A stretch of DNA of 64,000 nucleotides from Lewinellaceae bacterium (GTDB lineage: Bacteria; Bacteroidota; Bacteroidia; Chitinophagales; Saprospiraceae), in the NCBI GenBank assembly GCA_020636075.1, contig JACJYO010000005.1, forward strand, positions 186,001 to 250,000, given 5' to 3'. Made by a program: the position numbers and the translations under genes. Of the stretch, positions 26,098 through 35,745 are shown one piece after another. The first letter of the stretch is position 1; the number at the start of each line of letters is the position of its first letter. A model generated the notes under the pieces. It did not search any database. It was given only the letters and a program-made list of their open reading frames with translations, and was not told the origin of the DNA.

Positions 26098-27831
26098 ATG
26101 AATGGCGGCCAACAAATCGCAGCAATACTAAAAAATACAGGCATCCAGCACCTATTCACCCTTTGCGGTGGACATATCGGTCCAATCTATGTCGAGGCCG
26201 CCCGGGTCGGAATACGTGTTTGGGATGTACGCCACGAAGCAACGGCAGTGTTTGCCGCCGATGCCGTTGCACGGCTTACGGGCTTGCCGGGCATTGCTGC
26301 TGTCACCGCCGGCCCGGGAGTAACCAATGCCGTCACCGCGGTCAAAAATGCACAGATGGCTCAGTCGCCACTACTGCTGCTTGGCGGCGCTACGGCCACC
26401 CTGCTCCGGAACCGTGGGGCACTGCAAGATATCGATCAGGTATCCCTGCTACGTTCGGCGGTGAAATACGAGGCGCAGGCCCGGCACCTGCGTGAACTCC
26501 CGGATTTGCTGCGCCGCACCCTCCAGACAGCCTATATGGGCGTGCCCGGGCCGGTGTTTCTGGAGTTGCCGGTCGATTTGTTGTATCCCGAAGAAACAGT
26601 GCGCGAATGGTATGGCCGAAAAAACAAAAAACCTGTCGCGCTCAAAGAAAAACTGACCCACTGGTATATCAACCGGCACGTAAACCGGTTGTTTGCCGGC
26701 CGCCAGCCCAATTTATCCGGGGCAAATTTGAAAACGCCTGGCGATCTGCCGGATTTCACGGCATCAACTGTACGAGCGGTCGTCCGGCAATTACAACATG
26801 CGCAAAAGCCCGTCATGCTGCTGGGCAGTGGCGCACTCATCCGGCCGACCCTGGCAGCCGATCTTGCGTCGGCAGTAACGCACCTCGGCATACCGGTTTA
26901 CCTGAGCGGCATGGGGCGTGGTCTCCTCGGCCGGGAAAGCCCCATTCAGTTTTTTCACCACCGGAAAGATGCGCTGCGCGAAGCCGACTGCATTATTTTG
27001 GCCGGCGTGCCCGCCGATTTTCGCCTCGACTATGGCCGCACGCTAAACCGCAAGGCAAAAAAAATCGCCATTAATCGGAGTCACCAGGACCTGCACAAAA
27101 ACCTGCACCCCAATCGCGCCATTTGCACCGATCCGGCCAAATTTTTAGTCGCCTTAGCAAATGCTGCCGGCAAGTTATCTGCCTGGGCAGATTGGAAAAA
27201 CACCCTGCAAACCCGGGATGCAGCGCGGGAAAAAACCATTACCGAAATGGCCGGAGAAGCGCTCCCCGAAATCAATCCCCTGGCTTTATTCCGCCACCTC
27301 GAACAGGCCTTGCCCGACAATTCCGTGCTGATAGCCGACGGAGGCGACTTTGCCGCAACTGCGGCTTATACCCTGCGCCCGCGCAAACCGTTGGGTTGGC
27401 TCGACCCGGGGGTATTTGGCACCTTGGGTGTCGGTGGTGGCTTTGCCCTGGGCGCCGCCGCCTGCTTCCCCGATGACTACATCTGGATTATTTATGGCGA
27501 TGGCAGTGCCGCCTACAGTCTGGCTGAGTTTGAAACGTTTGCCAAAAACGGCCTGAAAGTTTGTGGCATTGTGGGCAACAATGGCTCCTGGGAACAAATC
27601 GCCCGCGACCAGGTGCACTTGCTTGGCGCCGATACCGCAGTTTCGCTACCCCGAACGGACTACGACCGCGTCGTGCAGGGCTATGGCGCTGCCGGCGAAC
27701 GCGTTGACAGCCTGGAAGGTTTCCAGCAAGCTGTCGGACGAGCCAAAGCCAGTATGGACAAAGGCATACCCTATTTGATCAACGCGGTGATCGGTTCTAC
27801 CGCATTCCGCAAAGGCAGTATTTCCATGTGA
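26098..27831 (+). CDS. Thiamine-diphosphate-dependent enzyme (acetolactate synthase / 2-hydroxyacyl-CoA lyase-like)
   Basis: 577 residues from the ATG at 26098 (a TTG two codons upstream is less likely). All three ThDP-enzyme domains are present. The N-terminal Pyr domain has the catalytic Glu in VRHEATAVFAADA and TAGPGVTNAVTA. A central Rossmann domain includes VMLLGSGALIRP. The C-terminal PP domain has the ThDP motif YGDGSAAYSLAEF ending with GNNGSW. The CGGHIGPIY start resembles ILVBL/HACL2-type 2-hydroxyacyl-CoA lyases more than biosynthetic IlvB. A CoA-transferase follows 24 bp downstream, which supports an acyl-CoA substrate. The reaction itself is inference. Confidence 0.85.
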   Translation: MNGGQQIAAILKNTGIQHLFTLCGGHIGPIYVEAARVGIRVWDVRHEATAVFAADAVARLTGLPGIAAVTAGPGVTNAVTAVKNAQMAQSPLLLLGGATATLLRNRGALQDIDQVSLLRSAVKYEAQARHLRELPDLLRRTLQTAYMGVPGPVFLELPVDLLYPEETVREWYGRKNKKPVALKEKLTHWYINRHVNRLFAGRQPNLSGANLKTPGDLPDFTASTVRAVVRQLQHAQKPVMLLGSGALIRPTLAADLASAVTHLGIPVYLSGMGRGLLGRESPIQFFHHRKDALREADCIILAGVPADFRLDYGRTLNRKAKKIAINRSHQDLHKNLHPNRAICTDPAKFLVALANAAGKLSAWADWKNTLQTRDAAREKTITEMAGEALPEINPLALFRHLEQALPDNSVLIADGGDFAATAAYTLRPRKPLGWLDPGVFGTLGVGGGFALGAAACFPDDYIWIIYGDGSAAYSLAEFETFAKNGLKVCGIVGNNGSWEQIARDQVHLLGADTAVSLPRTDYDRVVQGYGAAGERVDSLEGFQQAVGRAKASMDKGIPYLINAVIGSTAFRKGSISM

Positions 27832-27855
27832 TCCGCTCACTAAAAAACACTTCCT

Positions 27856-29589
27856 ATGAACCTGCTCGAACGATTTCGACTTATTCTCCATATTCTGCGC
27901 TGGCGCCTTAACTGGTCCAAAAAAGACCTGGATTACCTGCCGGCCTCACCGGTTTCTTCCAAGTTTATCACGGCCCGAAAAGCAGCAGCGTTGATTCCTG
28001 ATGGCAGTACCGTTTTTTCCAATGGACTGGCAGGCAATGCCCGGTGCTCGGTGTTTTTCTGGGCCATCCGCGAACATTTCAAAAAAACAGGTGCGCCGAA
28101 AAACCTGACCTGGATCAATGTCGGCGCACAGGGAGGCCGGGGAAAAGTCCCGGGCACCATCGAAGAAGTGGGTTTGCCAGGCTTGATGTTGCGCTACATT
28201 GCCGGCCACCTGGAAACCTGCAAAGCGCAGCTCCAAATGGCAGAAAATCAGCAACTGGAATTGCATACAATGCCGCAAGGGGTCATGACGCTACTCCTGG
28301 ATGCCCAGATACACGGGCAAAACCATTTGCGCAGCAGAGTGGGCATAGACACATTTTTGGACCCACGCATAGGCAACGGGACCGCCCTTTCGGCCAATGC
28401 GCGCTCGCAATACGTAGCCGTTGATTCCGACGAAAAAGCGCTGTTGTACTTTTTGCCAAAAATTAAAATCGCGCTGATCAATGCACCCTACGCCGATGTC
28501 GAGGGTAATATTTATTTTAAAAACGCCGCCACCTGGACGGAGAACATCCAATCGGCGCATGCAGCACATGCCAATGGCGGGAAGGTTTTTGTAACAGTGA
28601 GCGACATTATCCCAAAATCGGAATCTGAAATAAGCATGCCGGCTTCCGAGGTGGATTACATCGTGATGCATCCCCACAACGAACAAACTGCCTCCATCCG
28701 GCAAAAGCGCTACTGGCCCATGTTTTGCCCCGGAGCAACAACGGATATGCACAGGGCTGCGCAGCAATTGCGCTTCATCAATAATTTTTTGAAAATAACA
28801 CCGGTTCGGGGCGCTGTCGAATTTGCGCTCGCACGGCTTGGCGCACAGGTTTTTGCCGGAGCAGTAGCGCAGGGATCCATGGTAAACATTGGCGTAGGTT
28901 TCCCGGAGGAAGTCGCCCGGGAATTGATCGAGCAGGATCTGTCCGATCAGCTGTTGTTCACCACGGAGGCCGGTGCTTACGGTGGTTTACCGGCGCCGGG
29001 TATTTTTTTCAGTGCAGCCGTTGCACCGCACCACCTGGAATCTTCTGTCGACATGTTCCGGCGATACCAGTACACGCTCGATGTGGCCGTGCTCGGATTT
29101 TTACAGGTCGACAGCGCCGGCAATGTAAATGCCTCCCACCGGGGCCCGCAGCTGACAGATATTGTTGGTCCTGGCGGCTTCCCCGACATTGCCGCCGGCG
29201 CCAAAACCATTGTTTTCATCGGCACCTGGATGGCCAATGCGCGTTTTGAACTGCGCGACTCCACCCTGCAAATTGCACGTCCGGGACCGCATAAATTTGT
29301 GAAGCAAGTCAGCCACATCACCTTCAGCGCCCGCGAAGCTTTACGGATGGGAAAGGAGGTGTTCTACGTGACCAACGTCGGTGTGTTCGCCCTGACACCC
29401 AAGGGCCTCGAACTCCGGCAGGTTATGCCGGGTATTGATATCGAGCGGGATATTTTGCAAGCCTGTCCTGCCACCATCCACTTGCCGGAAAACGGGCAGG
29501 TGCCCATCGTTGAAAATTCTGTGTTGACCGGCGAAGGTTTTACGCTGAGCCTTAAAAAACCGCGTTTGAAAAAAATGGCTACTGCCTGA
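27856..29589 (+). CDS. Class I CoA-transferase family protein, single-chain
   Basis: 577 residues, matching fused alpha-beta CoA-transferases. The alpha half has ALIPDGSTVFSNGLAGNAR and VGAQGGRGKVPG. The beta half has MVNIGVGFPEEVAREL, LFTTEAGAYGGLPAPG with the likely catalytic Glu in TEAG, and VGPGGFPDIAAGAKT. It would move CoA between carboxylic acids through an enzyme-bound thioester. It is 24 bp behind the ThDP enzyme and surely in the same operon, suggesting activation of a hydroxy acid followed by cleavage. Its 3' end overlaps the convergent metalloprotease gene by 11 bp. Confidence 0.88.
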   Translation: MNLLERFRLILHILRWRLNWSKKDLDYLPASPVSSKFITARKAAALIPDGSTVFSNGLAGNARCSVFFWAIREHFKKTGAPKNLTWINVGAQGGRGKVPGTIEEVGLPGLMLRYIAGHLETCKAQLQMAENQQLELHTMPQGVMTLLLDAQIHGQNHLRSRVGIDTFLDPRIGNGTALSANARSQYVAVDSDEKALLYFLPKIKIALINAPYADVEGNIYFKNAATWTENIQSAHAAHANGGKVFVTVSDIIPKSESEISMPASEVDYIVMHPHNEQTASIRQKRYWPMFCPGATTDMHRAAQQLRFINNFLKITPVRGAVEFALARLGAQVFAGAVAQGSMVNIGVGFPEEVARELIEQDLSDQLLFTTEAGAYGGLPAPGIFFSAAVAPHHLESSVDMFRRYQYTLDVAVLGFLQVDSAGNVNASHRGPQLTDIVGPGGFPDIAAGAKTIVFIGTWMANARFELRDSTLQIARPGPHKFVKQVSHITFSAREALRMGKEVFYVTNVGVFALTPKGLELRQVMPGIDIERDILQACPATIHLPENGQVPIVENSVLTGEGFTLSLKKPRLKKMATA

Positions 29590-31696
29590 GCAAGAGTGTT
29601 TCTTTCAACAACTGGCGATTATCCAAATTGTAAACAAAAAACAGGTAGGCGCCGGGTGCAATATTTTCCATTGGAAATACAAAAGCACCAGCATTCGGTT
29701 CTGTAGTGATTTGCCGTATCCGGTTGCCCAGTAGATCGGTCAGCGTAAACTCCAGCTGCGCCCCTGCCGGGATGTTTTTAGTTTGCACAAAAAACGCCTC
29801 CGAGGAAACCGGGTTAGGATAAACCTGCACAACTTCCTGGGTTGAACCGAACGCAACGGCAATGATGCCTAACAGGGACTCACTGCCGTCGAGGTCCGTT
29901 TGCCGGAGGCGATAATAGTTTAGCCCGGGCAAGGGCTGGGCATCCATAAACTCGTATTGCCGAAGTACTGCAGAGGAAATAACGCCCGGAATTCGGGTCA
30001 GTTCGCTAAAATGAACAGCATCTGCAGCGCGCTCCAGGGTAAAGTAGGCGTTGTTGTGCTCCGAAGCAGTCGCCCAGGTCAACCGGATACCCGACTTTTC
30101 AGCGGTGCCCGAAAACGCCACCAGTTCCACCGGCAGCGAAAGGGTGCATGGGCCGGCATCATCACAGGCGGCCGGCATGGTCATATTGGTACAATCCGAT
30201 GGGTTGATCAGGGTCATCAGGTCCGGCCCGCACGGGTTTGGCGACAGGCTCAGGCTGTAATTGGCGCCGGCCAATTCGTTTGCGTTCAGGGTGCGTTTAA
30301 TGGTATTGTTGGAAATGGAGCGGTGCATGACAGCACTGGCATCGATAATGTGGCTGAGTTGATGGCCGTGCCCGAGTTCGTGAAAAGCCACCGATTGAAA
30401 ATCGTACGAGCCGGCAGGCATATTCCCGGCATTGGGATTGTCACAATAGTACCAGGTAAAGCTGTTATTCAGGTTAACATCCACCTCCACTACCCACCAA
30501 TTCCAGCCGGATGAAGAGCAGGCGGAATACCGGCTCGTAGTTTGGCCGAGAATACCGGAGCCAAGCGGCGAGCCCACATCAAACGTAACGATATTGATGC
30601 CGTCATCGAACGTGCCATTTACAGTAGTGGTGGCTGCTTCGATTTCCCAGTTGACACTCGAGGCGCAACGCCAATTGCGCAGGGCACGGGCAAAGGCGTT
30701 GGCAGCATCCTGGTTGCCGCTGCTGCAAAGCGAGGTGCTGAAGGTAAAGGTCATCCCACCTGCGGGGTTGTTTTCGACGATCCGGGCCTGGTATTTATTG
30801 CCGTCGCTATCCATCACATTGGAGTGGGCAAACTCCACCGTGAGCGTGCCACTGCTTGTGCCGGTTTGATTCATACTGTTCCGAACCTGGATGGTGCCGG
30901 TGCCCGCGCAACCGCTACTGAATGTCCGGGAAGGCACCATCACCACAATTTCATCATCGCTCCAGGAAACAATATCAAATGCCTCCGAATCGAAATAGCC
31001 GCTTGCTGTATTTGAATTTTGAAACCGCACCGCACCATTGGCGCCAGCCGTAGCGCCAAAATTGCTGCCCGAAATCGTCAGCTCCGACTGGGTGCCTGCG
31101 GTAAGACTGGTGGGTGTAAATGAACTGATCACCGGTGTGGCGCGCAGGTCAGGTTTGGACTCCAGTGGTTCGCCGGGAAGCAGGTATTCCGGTAGGCGGG
31201 TTTGCTGCCGGACGCGCTCCCGAAATGCGGTAATGCCGGAAAACGAGTGGAAGGGATGCCCCACATGATTTGTTGCCAGATCGTATTGGAAAAAACCATG
31301 CGGGGAACCGTAATTTTCCCAGATTGGCTGCGTCAGCGGCAAGTCGCGCTCGCTGGGCAACAGGCAAAACAGGCCAACATCACCCGGGCCATATTCGACC
31401 GATTCCGATACCCGGTGCATGGTGTTTCCGACAATTCCACCCTGGGTGATCACTTGCAACGTGCCTGTTGCAATCAGGTTTGCACCTTTAAAAATCCGGG
31501 ATATCTGGATGGTATTGCTGGTGTAAATATTGTGGTGCTGATTGTCCCAGAGGGATTCACGGGCCAGCACCCTGCCCTCCACAATCAGTGCGGAGCGGTC
31601 TATGATTTCTTCAAACGGAAGTTCGTACAATTGTGCATGCAGCGGGGTATCCAGCAACACAAAAAACAGGGCAAGGCAGGAGAAAAATCGAAGCAT
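29579..31696 (-). CDS. Secreted zinc metalloprotease with IPT/TIG domain and T9SS sorting domain
   Basis: 705 residues. A signal peptide (MLRFFSCLALFFVLLDTPLHAQ) is followed by an N-terminal domain and an IPT/TIG-type Ig domain at ~188-285 (PVISSFTPTSLTAGTQSELTI). A metzincin catalytic domain follows, with zinc motif HELGHGHQLSH at ~439-449 and a Met-turn candidate SAVMHRS. The C-terminal ~80 residues (VYPNPVSSEAFFV to LLLRQ) are a type A T9SS sorting domain. The product is expected to be exported through the outer membrane and released or surface-anchored. No operon partner is evident. Confidence 0.9.
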   Translation of the reverse strand: MLRFFSCLALFFVLLDTPLHAQLYELPFEEIIDRSALIVEGRVLARESLWDNQHHNIYTSNTIQISRIFKGANLIATGTLQVITQGGIVGNTMHRVSESVEYGPGDVGLFCLLPSERDLPLTQPIWENYGSPHGFFQYDLATNHVGHPFHSFSGITAFRERVRQQTRLPEYLLPGEPLESKPDLRATPVISSFTPTSLTAGTQSELTISGSNFGATAGANGAVRFQNSNTASGYFDSEAFDIVSWSDDEIVVMVPSRTFSSGCAGTGTIQVRNSMNQTGTSSGTLTVEFAHSNVMDSDGNKYQARIVENNPAGGMTFTFSTSLCSSGNQDAANAFARALRNWRCASSVNWEIEAATTTVNGTFDDGINIVTFDVGSPLGSGILGQTTSRYSACSSSGWNWWVVEVDVNLNNSFTWYYCDNPNAGNMPAGSYDFQSVAFHELGHGHQLSHIIDASAVMHRSISNNTIKRTLNANELAGANYSLSLSPNPCGPDLMTLINPSDCTNMTMPAACDDAGPCTLSLPVELVAFSGTAEKSGIRLTWATASEHNNAYFTLERAADAVHFSELTRIPGVISSAVLRQYEFMDAQPLPGLNYYRLRQTDLDGSESLLGIIAVAFGSTQEVVQVYPNPVSSEAFFVQTKNIPAGAQLEFTLTDLLGNRIRQITTEPNAGAFVFPMENIAPGAYLFFVYNLDNRQLLKETLLLRQ

Positions 31697-31714
31697 CTTT
31701 TTAACGGATTATAT

Positions 31715-32728
31715 ATGGCAAATATATTCATTTCGGGAGCAACGGGCTATATCGGCGCCCAATTGAGCCTCAAGTTGGCAGCTCAAGGGCAGCAGGTACG
31801 GGCTTTGGTGCGCAACCCGGAAAAAATGAAATACATCCGGCACCCCAATATTTCCGGTGTTGAAGGCTCCTTGCACAAGGTGGATGCACTACAACAAGCC
31901 ATGGCAGGCTGTTCGGAGGTTTACCATGTGGCAGCATTGGCAGGCGTGTGGCATCCTGACCCGCAGGCTTTTTATAAAATCAATGTGGAAGGCAGTCTGA
32001 ATATCCTGGAAGCAGCCCACCGTGCCGGGGTGCGCCGGGTGGTGCTCACCTCCACCGCCGGGGTTATGGGCCCAACGCCGGATGGCAACCCGGTACAGGA
32101 ACATACCAATGCCAACCCCAACCTGACGACGGCCTACGAACAATCCAAATTGGAGGCCGAGCAAAAAACACTGCACTATGCCGAACAGCACGGCCTCGAG
32201 CTGGTCATCGTAAATCCAAGCCGTGTATACGGCCCCGGCCAGTGGAGTGAAAGCAATGGCGTGACTAAAATGATCCGGGGGTATGCAGCCGGCACCTGGC
32301 GCCTTATTCCCGGCGACGGGCACAGCATCGGCAACTATGTTTTCATCGATGATGTGCTGAATGGCCACCTCCTGGCCATGGAAAAGGGCCGTCCGGGTGA
32401 GCGCTACATCCTCGGGGGCGAGAATGCCAGTTATATCGATTTTTTTGAAACACTGGCCCAACTGACGGGGCGCCGGCACTCCATGTTTCGCCTGCCACCA
32501 GGGGCCATGCTTGCGTTTTCGCATTTACAGCAATTTTTGGCCGACTCGTTTGGCCGCAGGCCGATGATCACGCCGCCTTTTGTGCGCAAATTTGTGCGGC
32601 ACTGGCCGCTGAGCAGTGAAAAAGCGGAGCGTGAGTTGGGCTATACCATCACCAGCCTGGAGGAGGGAATCCGGCGCACACTGGCCTGGTTGGGCAGTGG
32701 ACAGAATGACCGATTTAATTCAATATGA
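31715..32728 (+). CDS. NAD(P)-dependent epimerase/dehydratase (extended SDR)
   Basis: 337 residues from the ATG at 31715; the frame extends further left only as antisense of the metalloprotease. Extended SDR features include ISGATGYIGAQLS as the nucleotide loop, STAGVMGP with the catalytic Ser/Thr region, YEQSKLEAE as the YxxxK motif, and NPSRVYGPG. The GxxGxxG spacing suits NAD(P). Similar enzymes act on sugars, sterols or dihydroflavonol-like substrates; the specific one is unknown. The gene begins 18 bp from the divergent metalloprotease, and its 3' end overlaps the convergent PorZ-like gene by 14 bp. Confidence 0.88.
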   Translation: MANIFISGATGYIGAQLSLKLAAQGQQVRALVRNPEKMKYIRHPNISGVEGSLHKVDALQQAMAGCSEVYHVAALAGVWHPDPQAFYKINVEGSLNILEAAHRAGVRRVVLTSTAGVMGPTPDGNPVQEHTNANPNLTTAYEQSKLEAEQKTLHYAEQHGLELVIVNPSRVYGPGQWSESNGVTKMIRGYAAGTWRLIPGDGHSIGNYVFIDDVLNGHLLAMEKGRPGERYILGGENASYIDFFETLAQLTGRRHSMFRLPPGAMLAFSHLQQFLADSFGRRPMITPPFVRKFVRHWPLSSEKAERELGYTITSLEEGIRRTLAWLGSGQNDRFNSI

Positions 32729-35063
32729 CAATTTTCGCAATGGCCGCATCGGGGTTTTCAAACAACTCCGAGCTAGTTGCAAAAATCAGGTAAACCCCGC
32801 TGGCAGCGCGGCGCCCGAGGTAATCTCGTCCATCCCAAACAGCCTGCCCGCCGTAGGCTTTCCCCTCGTAAACAAGATTGCCCGCCACATCTGTGACCTT
32901 CACATTGGCATCATTGGCCAGCCCGTAAATGGCGATGGGGCCATCGTAATCGGGGCGCACAGGGTTGGGATAGGCGTAGGGTTTGGGGGAGTTGATTTTG
33001 GTGCCTTTCGTAGCCTCAGATCGGTAGGAGATGAGGCCCTTCACCGTACCGATCCAAACTTCTCCGGTGATATGGTCGATGGCGATATCGGTGATCGCAT
33101 TGTCGAAGAGCGGGCTGTTCGTGCTCGTAAAATGCTCTTCCTGCACCTCGCCACTCGGCGACTGGACAAACACCCCGGTGGCGGTGCCGAACCACTTGCG
33201 GTTGGCGCCATCCACGGCGATCGTCCGTATTTCTTCGTTTTCAAAAAGGTAGCCGTTGAAGCCGTCCACATTTACGATCCGGCGCGAGCCTTTGCAGTTT
33301 ACATCAAATGCGTTGCTTCCGCATTCGAAACTGACCGTGCCCTGTTGGGTACCCACCCACACATCTCCGTCGAGGTCTACTTCCACGCAATACACGGTAT
33401 TGGATGGCAACACACTGTTGGCTGTGGTAAACACCCGGTACCGGTCGTCGGCCGGGCTGTCGATGTCGCTGCCGCTGTCGTACACCATGACCCCACCGTT
33501 GAAGCCCACAGCAAACCACTTGTAGCCATTCCGGTCTACCGCCACCTGAAGAAGATTGTTCTCCGGGGAGGCCGAAAAATTGCGCAACGTGCCGTCGGCT
33601 TTCAGTACGGCAATCGGCGCCGCAGCGTCGTAGTTGCAGATCCACAGGTTGCCGGCATCGTCGAACGCCATGCCGCCAATGGCCGTCCGGTTTGCTCCCG
33701 AAATTCCGGCATTTTGCAAAATAGAATTGTACTGGGTGTAGCATTTCGTTTCAGTGCCGCCCGCAGTGGCTTCCACCAGGCCGCCGGTAAAACTGCCGAC
33801 GTAAAATTTATCTTCGAAGGGGTGCGGCGCTACACGCCAAAGGTCTTTGTCGCAATCGCCGTTTTTCAGTTCGGGGTTGGTTTCGCCATTAAATCGGGTC
33901 CATTGGTTGTCCGGATTGTAGATGTACAAACCGGCGCGGTTATAGGTCGCAGCCAGGTTCACATCAAAACCGGGCGTGGTCACGTAAACCGTTCCATTGA
34001 CCACTGCAATTTCGGAGCATTGATGGGTGTGCGGGGAGTTGAAGCGAAAGCGGTCGCAGATGCCCGTATTGTCGTCAAAAAAGCGGAAATCGTCGTTCGC
34101 ATCGGCCATCCAAAACAACCGGGAACCTTCCTCCACAGCGTACAGCGGCACCAACGACTCACAGGGCCCACTGATATCGTAGGGCTGCGAAGAACCGGGC
34201 GCCAGGTATTGTACCCGGCCGTTAAAATCTTTGCGCCAGCCAATGACCAGCCCCGTGGCTTCGGCGCTCAAAAAGGTAACTTCCTGAACCGGCTGCGTTC
34301 CCAGTGTGTCGATTGTAGCGCCGTCGTAGCGGCAGAGGGCATGCTCAAGGCCGATAAACAGCCGGTTGTCATAGGCATGCAAGGCGTTGACCGTGCGCCC
34401 CTGCGGCAGTCCATCCAAGGTACCCAGCAGGCGCCAGCGGCTGAAGTCTGCCGGGTTGATATCATCGGTCGGCAGGCGGTACAGGCCCTCTTCGGTGCCG
34501 GCGTACAAATTATTTTGAAAAACTGCGATCGAGCGGATGGGCAAGCCCGTGAACACCGTGTACTCCACTTCTGCCGCTTCGAGGTTGATTTTCAAGATTC
34601 CGAAACCACAGGCTAGGTAGGCGTTTTTTCCTTCGAAAACGACGTCGTAAATCTGCTTGTCGCCGCTGATGTTCACATTTTTTTGAATAAACGGCATGTT
34701 CACCACAGAGCCGTCGGCGGCATTCCACAGGTCCAGATTGCTGTTGGCATAGCTGATCAGCAAAATATTGGCGTCCTGGTTGAAACGGATAAAATTCATG
34801 CCCACGTCACTCAGGCCTTCCACCTTGGTGATAAAACGCGGCGAACGGTCGGCCTTATCCAATTCAACAAGCGCCCATTCGGTGGCGTAGTAAACTTTGG
34901 AACTGCTTTGCGTAACGGAAACCGCCCGTTGCCAGGGCAGGTGTTGCCGCCACTCGCCGATGCTGATGGACGGGAAGTTGATGTTTTGCGCAGCAATAAA
35001 TTGGCTAAAGGAAACAGTGCACAGCGCGAGCAATAAAACAGTGGAGCGAATCCGGATGTACAT
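32715..35063 (-). CDS. porZ: PorZ-like type IX secretion protein (two beta-propellers plus sorting-like C-terminus)
   Basis: 782 residues from the ATG at 35063; an upstream TTG at 35087 is weaker. A signal peptide (LLLALCTVSFSQFIAAQ) is followed by IGEWRQHLPW, typical of the PorZ N-terminus. Repeated propeller blades follow (YAGTEEGLYRL, FIGLEHALCRYDG, GDVWVGTQQGTV, WFGTATGVFVQ). The C-terminus (YAYPNPVRPDYDGP to IAKIVILN) resembles a T9SS sorting domain, as PorZ has. In Porphyromonas, PorZ belongs to the surface attachment complex that processes T9SS cargo and presents the anionic lipopolysaccharide anchor. The symbol is by similarity of architecture. Confidence 0.75.
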   Translation of the reverse strand: MYIRIRSTVLLLALCTVSFSQFIAAQNINFPSISIGEWRQHLPWQRAVSVTQSSSKVYYATEWALVELDKADRSPRFITKVEGLSDVGMNFIRFNQDANILLISYANSNLDLWNAADGSVVNMPFIQKNVNISGDKQIYDVVFEGKNAYLACGFGILKINLEAAEVEYTVFTGLPIRSIAVFQNNLYAGTEEGLYRLPTDDINPADFSRWRLLGTLDGLPQGRTVNALHAYDNRLFIGLEHALCRYDGATIDTLGTQPVQEVTFLSAEATGLVIGWRKDFNGRVQYLAPGSSQPYDISGPCESLVPLYAVEEGSRLFWMADANDDFRFFDDNTGICDRFRFNSPHTHQCSEIAVVNGTVYVTTPGFDVNLAATYNRAGLYIYNPDNQWTRFNGETNPELKNGDCDKDLWRVAPHPFEDKFYVGSFTGGLVEATAGGTETKCYTQYNSILQNAGISGANRTAIGGMAFDDAGNLWICNYDAAAPIAVLKADGTLRNFSASPENNLLQVAVDRNGYKWFAVGFNGGVMVYDSGSDIDSPADDRYRVFTTANSVLPSNTVYCVEVDLDGDVWVGTQQGTVSFECGSNAFDVNCKGSRRIVNVDGFNGYLFENEEIRTIAVDGANRKWFGTATGVFVQSPSGEVQEEHFTSTNSPLFDNAITDIAIDHITGEVWIGTVKGLISYRSEATKGTKINSPKPYAYPNPVRPDYDGPIAIYGLANDANVKVTDVAGNLVYEGKAYGGQAVWDGRDYLGRRAASGVYLIFATSSELFENPDAAIAKIVILN

Positions 35064-35153
35064 GGTGAAACGTCTTGAAATGGTCAATCGTAACTGGGTG
35101 TAATGGTGCGCTATCCCCGAAATGGGTTGCCCGGTGAAATGCCCGTATTAGCA

Positions 35154-35732
35154 CTAGCTGCGGTACAGGCTGCTCCCTTCCAGGTATTCAAACACGGCAT
35201 CGGGCACCAAATAGCGGACAGATTTCCCCGTGCGCAAACATTTGCGGATGTAGGTAGCGGAAATGTCGAGCAGCGGCGCCTCGCACAGGTGAATGCGCGG
35301 GTGTTTAGCCCAATCACCCAATTCGGCTGCCGGGCGCTTGTACACATAGATGTCGAAATTGGCCACCAGCAACTCATAGCTTTTCCAGAGGTGGAGCGTC
35401 GCCAGGTTGTCGCCGCCCATGATCAGGGCAAACTCGCGCTCCGGGTATTTTTCCTTCAGGTGCGCAAGCGTGTCGATGGTGTAGGAGGGTTTGGGCAGGT
35501 TGAACTCGATGTTGGAAGCTTCCAGGAGTGGGTTGTCGCCAATGCCAAGCCGCACCAGGTGCAGGCGGTCGTAGTCGCGGGCGAGCGATTTTTTTTCTTT
35601 CAACGGATTTTGCGGGCTTACCACCAGCCACACTTTGTCGAGATCGGTTTGGGAGGCCATATAATTCGCAATGATCAAATGGCCGATATGGATCGGATTG
35701 AACGAGCCGAAGAATAAGCCGATTTTTGACAT
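35154..35732 (-). CDS. nadD: Nicotinate-nucleotide adenylyltransferase
   Basis: 192 residues, usual NadD length. The nucleotidyltransferase motif GLFFGSFNPIHIGHL is at the N-terminus, with the HIGH-type sequence. SPQNPLKEKK, MGGDNLATLHLWKSYE and ISATYIRKCLR (the ISxTxxR motif) are all present. It makes nicotinate adenine dinucleotide from NaMN and ATP. It lies 13 bp after rbfA and likely shares its transcript, with the PorZ-like gene 90 bp downstream. Confidence 0.96.
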   Translation of the reverse strand: MSKIGLFFGSFNPIHIGHLIIANYMASQTDLDKVWLVVSPQNPLKEKKSLARDYDRLHLVRLGIGDNPLLEASNIEFNLPKPSYTIDTLAHLKEKYPEREFALIMGGDNLATLHLWKSYELLVANFDIYVYKRPAAELGDWAKHPRIHLCEAPLLDISATYIRKCLRTGKSVRYLVPDAVFEYLEGSSLYRS

Positions 35733-35745
35733 GGGCGGGGACTGA

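Noticed and set aside
32616..34616. Long open frame on the plus strand opposite the PorZ-like gene
   Set aside because: It is antisense to a well-supported propeller protein and its translation has no recognisable domain.
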